Of a DNA stretch of 64,000 nucleotides, positions 62,360 through 64,000 are shown piece after piece (positions within the stretch are counted from its first letter, which is position 1; every line of letters begins with the position of its first letter). Below the pieces are notes generated by a model. That model saw nothing but the letters and a program-made list of their open reading frames with translations, was not told the origin of the DNA and did no database searches. Location: the NCBI GenBank assembly GCA_041912595.1, contig JAYRMR010000023.1:14828-78827 (forward strand), given 5' to 3'. Both the position numbers and the translations under genes were made by a program. The stretch comes from Roseateles_B sp041912595. Lineage in GTDB: Bacteria; Pseudomonadota; Gammaproteobacteria; Burkholderiales; Burkholderiaceae_C.

Positions 62360-63276
62360 TCAGCGGCCGCGGACGGCTCCGCCGGCGCCGCCTCGGGCCC
62401 GCGGGTGACCTTGAACCAGCGCACCGAGCCGCCGCGCGTCAGCATCACGCTGAACACGAGCCCGCCCAGCGCCACGACCTCGCCGCGGCGCGGCACGCGG
62501 CCGTGCTCGTGGGCCAGCAGGCCGCCGATGGTGTCGAAGTCCTCGCAGGCCAGCTGCAGCCCGAAGGCCTCGTTGACGGCCTCGATGGGCGTGTCTCCCG
62601 CCACGCGCTGGGTGCCGTCGGCCAGGGTGTAGATGCCGGCATCGCTGGCCTCGACGACGTCGAATTCGTCCTCGATCTCGCCGACGATCTCCTCCAGCAC
62701 GTCCTCGATGGTGATGAGGCCGGCCGTGTTGCCGAACTCGTCGATCACGATGGCCAGGTGATTGCGGTTGGCGCGGAAGTCGCGCAGCAGCTCGTTCAGG
62801 CCCTTGCTCTCCGGCACGAAGACCGGCGGACGCAGCAGGGTGCGCAGGTTCAGCCCCGGCGCGCGCTGCAGCTTCAGGAGGTCCTTGGCCAGCAGGATGC
62901 CGATGATGTTGTCGCGCTGACCTTCGTAGACCGGGAAGCGGCTGTGGCCCGTCGCGATGACGGAGGCCAGCAGGGTCTCGTAGTCGGCGTCGATGGGCAG
63001 CAGGTCCATGCGGGGCGCGGCCACCATGACATCGCCGGCACTGAGCTCGGCCATGCGCAGCACGCCTTCGAGCATCTGGCGGGACTCGGGCGCAATCAGC
63101 GCGCGCTCCTCGGCCTCGGCGAAGTTCTCGATCAGTTCGCTGGTGGAATCGGGGCCGGGATGGAGGAATTCCAGCACGCGTTCCAGCAGATTTCTCTTGG
63201 CCGCGGGCGCTTCCGCACCGGGCCTCGTACCCCCACTTCGGGCGTGGGGGTATCGACTAGGCTGTGGTTCAGACAC
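62356..63276 (-). CDS. corC: CorC/HlyC-family CBS-domain protein
   Basis: A CNNM/CorC-type protein of 306 residues, lacking the membrane domain. Two CBS domains cover ~60-185 (VMVAAPRMDLLPIDADYETL, GILLAKDLLKL, VIDEFGNTAGLITIEDVLEE) and are followed by a C-terminal CorC_HlyC domain. It is linked to Mg/Co homeostasis or heavy-metal tolerance. The start is uncertain: GTG at 63276 gives VSEPQPSRY..., TTG at 63306 is the alternative. The N-terminus before KRNLLERVLEF includes a 25-bp palindrome. Confidence 0.9.
   Translation of the reverse strand: MSEPQPSRYPHARSGGTRPGAEAPAAKRNLLERVLEFLHPGPDSTSELIENFAEAEERALIAPESRQMLEGVLRMAELSAGDVMVAAPRMDLLPIDADYETLLASVIATGHSRFPVYEGQRDNIIGILLAKDLLKLQRAPGLNLRTLLRPPVFVPESKGLNELLRDFRANRNHLAIVIDEFGNTAGLITIEDVLEEIVGEIEDEFDVVEASDAGIYTLADGTQRVAGDTPIEAVNEAFGLQLACEDFDTIGGLLAHEHGRVPRRGEVVALGGLVFSVMLTRGGSVRWFKVTRGPEAAPAEPSAAAE
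63228..63252. repeat. Palindrome in the corC 5' coding region
   Basis: TACCCCCAC-TTCGGGC-GTGGGGGTA has perfect 9-bp arms. It encodes part of the extra N-terminal stretch (SRYPHARSGGTRPG) of CorC. Confidence 0.85.
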
Positions 63277-63317
63277 AGGCACTCGTGTCGTAGTTGGGGG
63301 ACGCAAAGAATAACCGA

Positions 63318-63369
63318 TTGACTTTGACAGGGACTTGAATGACAGTCGGCCGCCCCCATTTATTGGGGC
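63318..63369 (+). promoter_or_regulatory. Possible promoter and leader hairpin of the CobW gene
   Basis: TTGACT (63318) with a 17-bp spacer to GACAGT gives a weak promoter; TTGACA (63324) is an alternative -35. CCCCA-TTTAT-TGGGG (63354-63368) forms a hairpin before the start codon at 63418. No convincing zinc-uptake-regulator box is visible. Confidence 0.3.
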
Positions 63370-63417
63370 CTCTGTCTACATTTCAAACAGCCGGCCCTGC
63401 GGCCGCCTGCGCCCGCC

Positions 63418-64000
63418 ATGTCTCAAGGTTCGTCCCCAGGTTTGATCCCCGCCACCATCCTCACTGGCTTCCTCGGCTCGGGGAAGACCACGCTGCTCAA
63501 GCGCGTGCTGTCCGAGGCCCACGGCCAGAAGATTGCCGTGATCGAGAACGAGTTCGGCGAGGAGAACATCGACAACGACATCCTGCTCACCGAGACGAAG
63601 GAGCAGATCATCCAGATGAGCAACGGCTGCGTCTGCTGCACGATCCGCGAGGACCTGCGCACCACGCTGTCCGACCTGGCAGCCAAGCGCCGCAAGGGCG
63701 AGGTCGAGTTCGACCGCGTGGTGATCGAGACCACCGGCCTGGCCGACCCGGGCCCCGTCGCCCAGACCTTCTTCATGGACGACGAGATCGCCGAGAGCTA
63801 TCTGCTGGATTCCGTCCTGACGCTGGTGGACGCCAAGCACGCCGAGGAGCAGCTCAACACCCGCCAGGAGGCCCGCCGCCAGATCGGCTTCGCGGACCAG
63901 ATCTTCCTGTCCAAGACCGACCTCTGCGACCCGGCCGCCGTGGACGCCCTGGCCCACCGCATCAAGCACATGAACCCGCGCGCGCCGCAGCAGCGCGTGC
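63418..64000 (+). CDS. CobW/COG0523 GTP-dependent metallochaperone, 5' part
   Basis: The first 194 codons of a G3E GTPase; the rest lies outside the window. Walker A is GFLGSGKTTL, the metal-binding motif is GCVCC (CXCC), Walker B/Glu-switch is VVIETTGLADP and the base motif is SKTD (NKxD-like). It is probably a zinc- or other metal-insertion GTPase of the YjiA/ZigA type. It is divergent from corC, another metal-homeostasis gene. Confidence 0.93.
   Translation, partial: MSQGSSPGLIPATILTGFLGSGKTTLLKRVLSEAHGQKIAVIENEFGEENIDNDILLTETKEQIIQMSNGCVCCTIREDLRTTLSDLAAKRRKGEVEFDRVVIETTGLADPGPVAQTFFMDDEIAESYLLDSVLTLVDAKHAEEQLNTRQEARRQIGFADQIFLSKTDLCDPAAVDALAHRIKHMNPRAPQQRV

Overview
The window is a 64-kb stretch of high-GC chromosome (very few TAA stops, strong GC bias at third codon positions). 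Gene content points to an aerobic, heterotrophic betaproteobacterium of the Burkholderiales, most like the Roseateles/Mitsuaria/Pelomonas (Sphaerotilaceae) group. That assignment is inferred from remembered family resemblance, not from a search. There is no prophage, insertion sequence, CRISPR array, rRNA or tRNA. Almost all DNA is coding, and most genes are housekeeping or catabolic.

Region by region. 1-1.3 kb: the end of a VOC protein and a low-complexity hypothetical. 1.5-13.3 kb: one long minus-strand run for leucine/isovalerate degradation (liuB, liuC, liuD, liuE) with a complete biotin operon (bioA-bioF-bioD-bioB) nested inside it and a VapBC toxin-antitoxin pair between liuB and liuC. 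A divergent TetR regulator shares twin operators with liuB. The bioA gene carries a nearly threefold, in-frame, identical 84-bp palindromic repeat. 13.4-18.3 kb: a chalcone-isomerase-like periplasmic protein, a beta-barrel protein and a large TonB-dependent receptor. 18.6-21.8 kb: copper resistance (copZ-like chaperone, copA ATPase, cueR regulator) with two MerR-type promoters. 21.8-24.8 kb: an orphan GspE/PilB-type ATPase with a degenerate kinase/receiver-like partner.

25-28.1 kb: a redox-stress cluster (pirin, DoxX, azoreductase) divergent from a LysR regulator. 28.2-35.1 kb: a TonB-like protein, then a TPP riboswitch and the thiamine operon thiC-thiO-thiS-thiG-thiDE. 35.2-45.8 kb: mixed singletons (D-amino-acid PLP enzyme, EamA transporter, CAP lipoprotein with a 100-residue Ala/Thr-Pro tract, DUF6445-like protein, single-domain receiver, a 57-residue secreted CX3C/CX3C protein, a membrane-tethered glutaredoxin, an S9 peptidase, a HELYH lipoprotein and an esterase). 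45.8-53.2 kb: a histidine kinase and an NtrC-type regulator, divergent from a three-gene ABC exporter that has a clear sigma-54 promoter and upstream palindromes. 53.2-54.8 kb: a LiuR-like MerR regulator divergent from a metallo-beta-lactamase-fold hydrolase. 55.1-63.3 kb: conserved housekeeping genes (YgjP-like peptidase, plsC, gmhB, glyS, glyQ, lnt, corC). The gmhB product has lost two catalytic aspartates. The window ends inside a CobW/COG0523 GTPase.

How the genes work together: the biotin made by BioA/F/D/B is the cofactor of the LiuB/LiuD carboxylase encoded around it, so the nested layout couples cofactor and enzyme supply. The copper genes form a closed sensing and export circuit, as do the two-component system and ABC exporter. 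The thiamine genes answer to their end product through the riboswitch.
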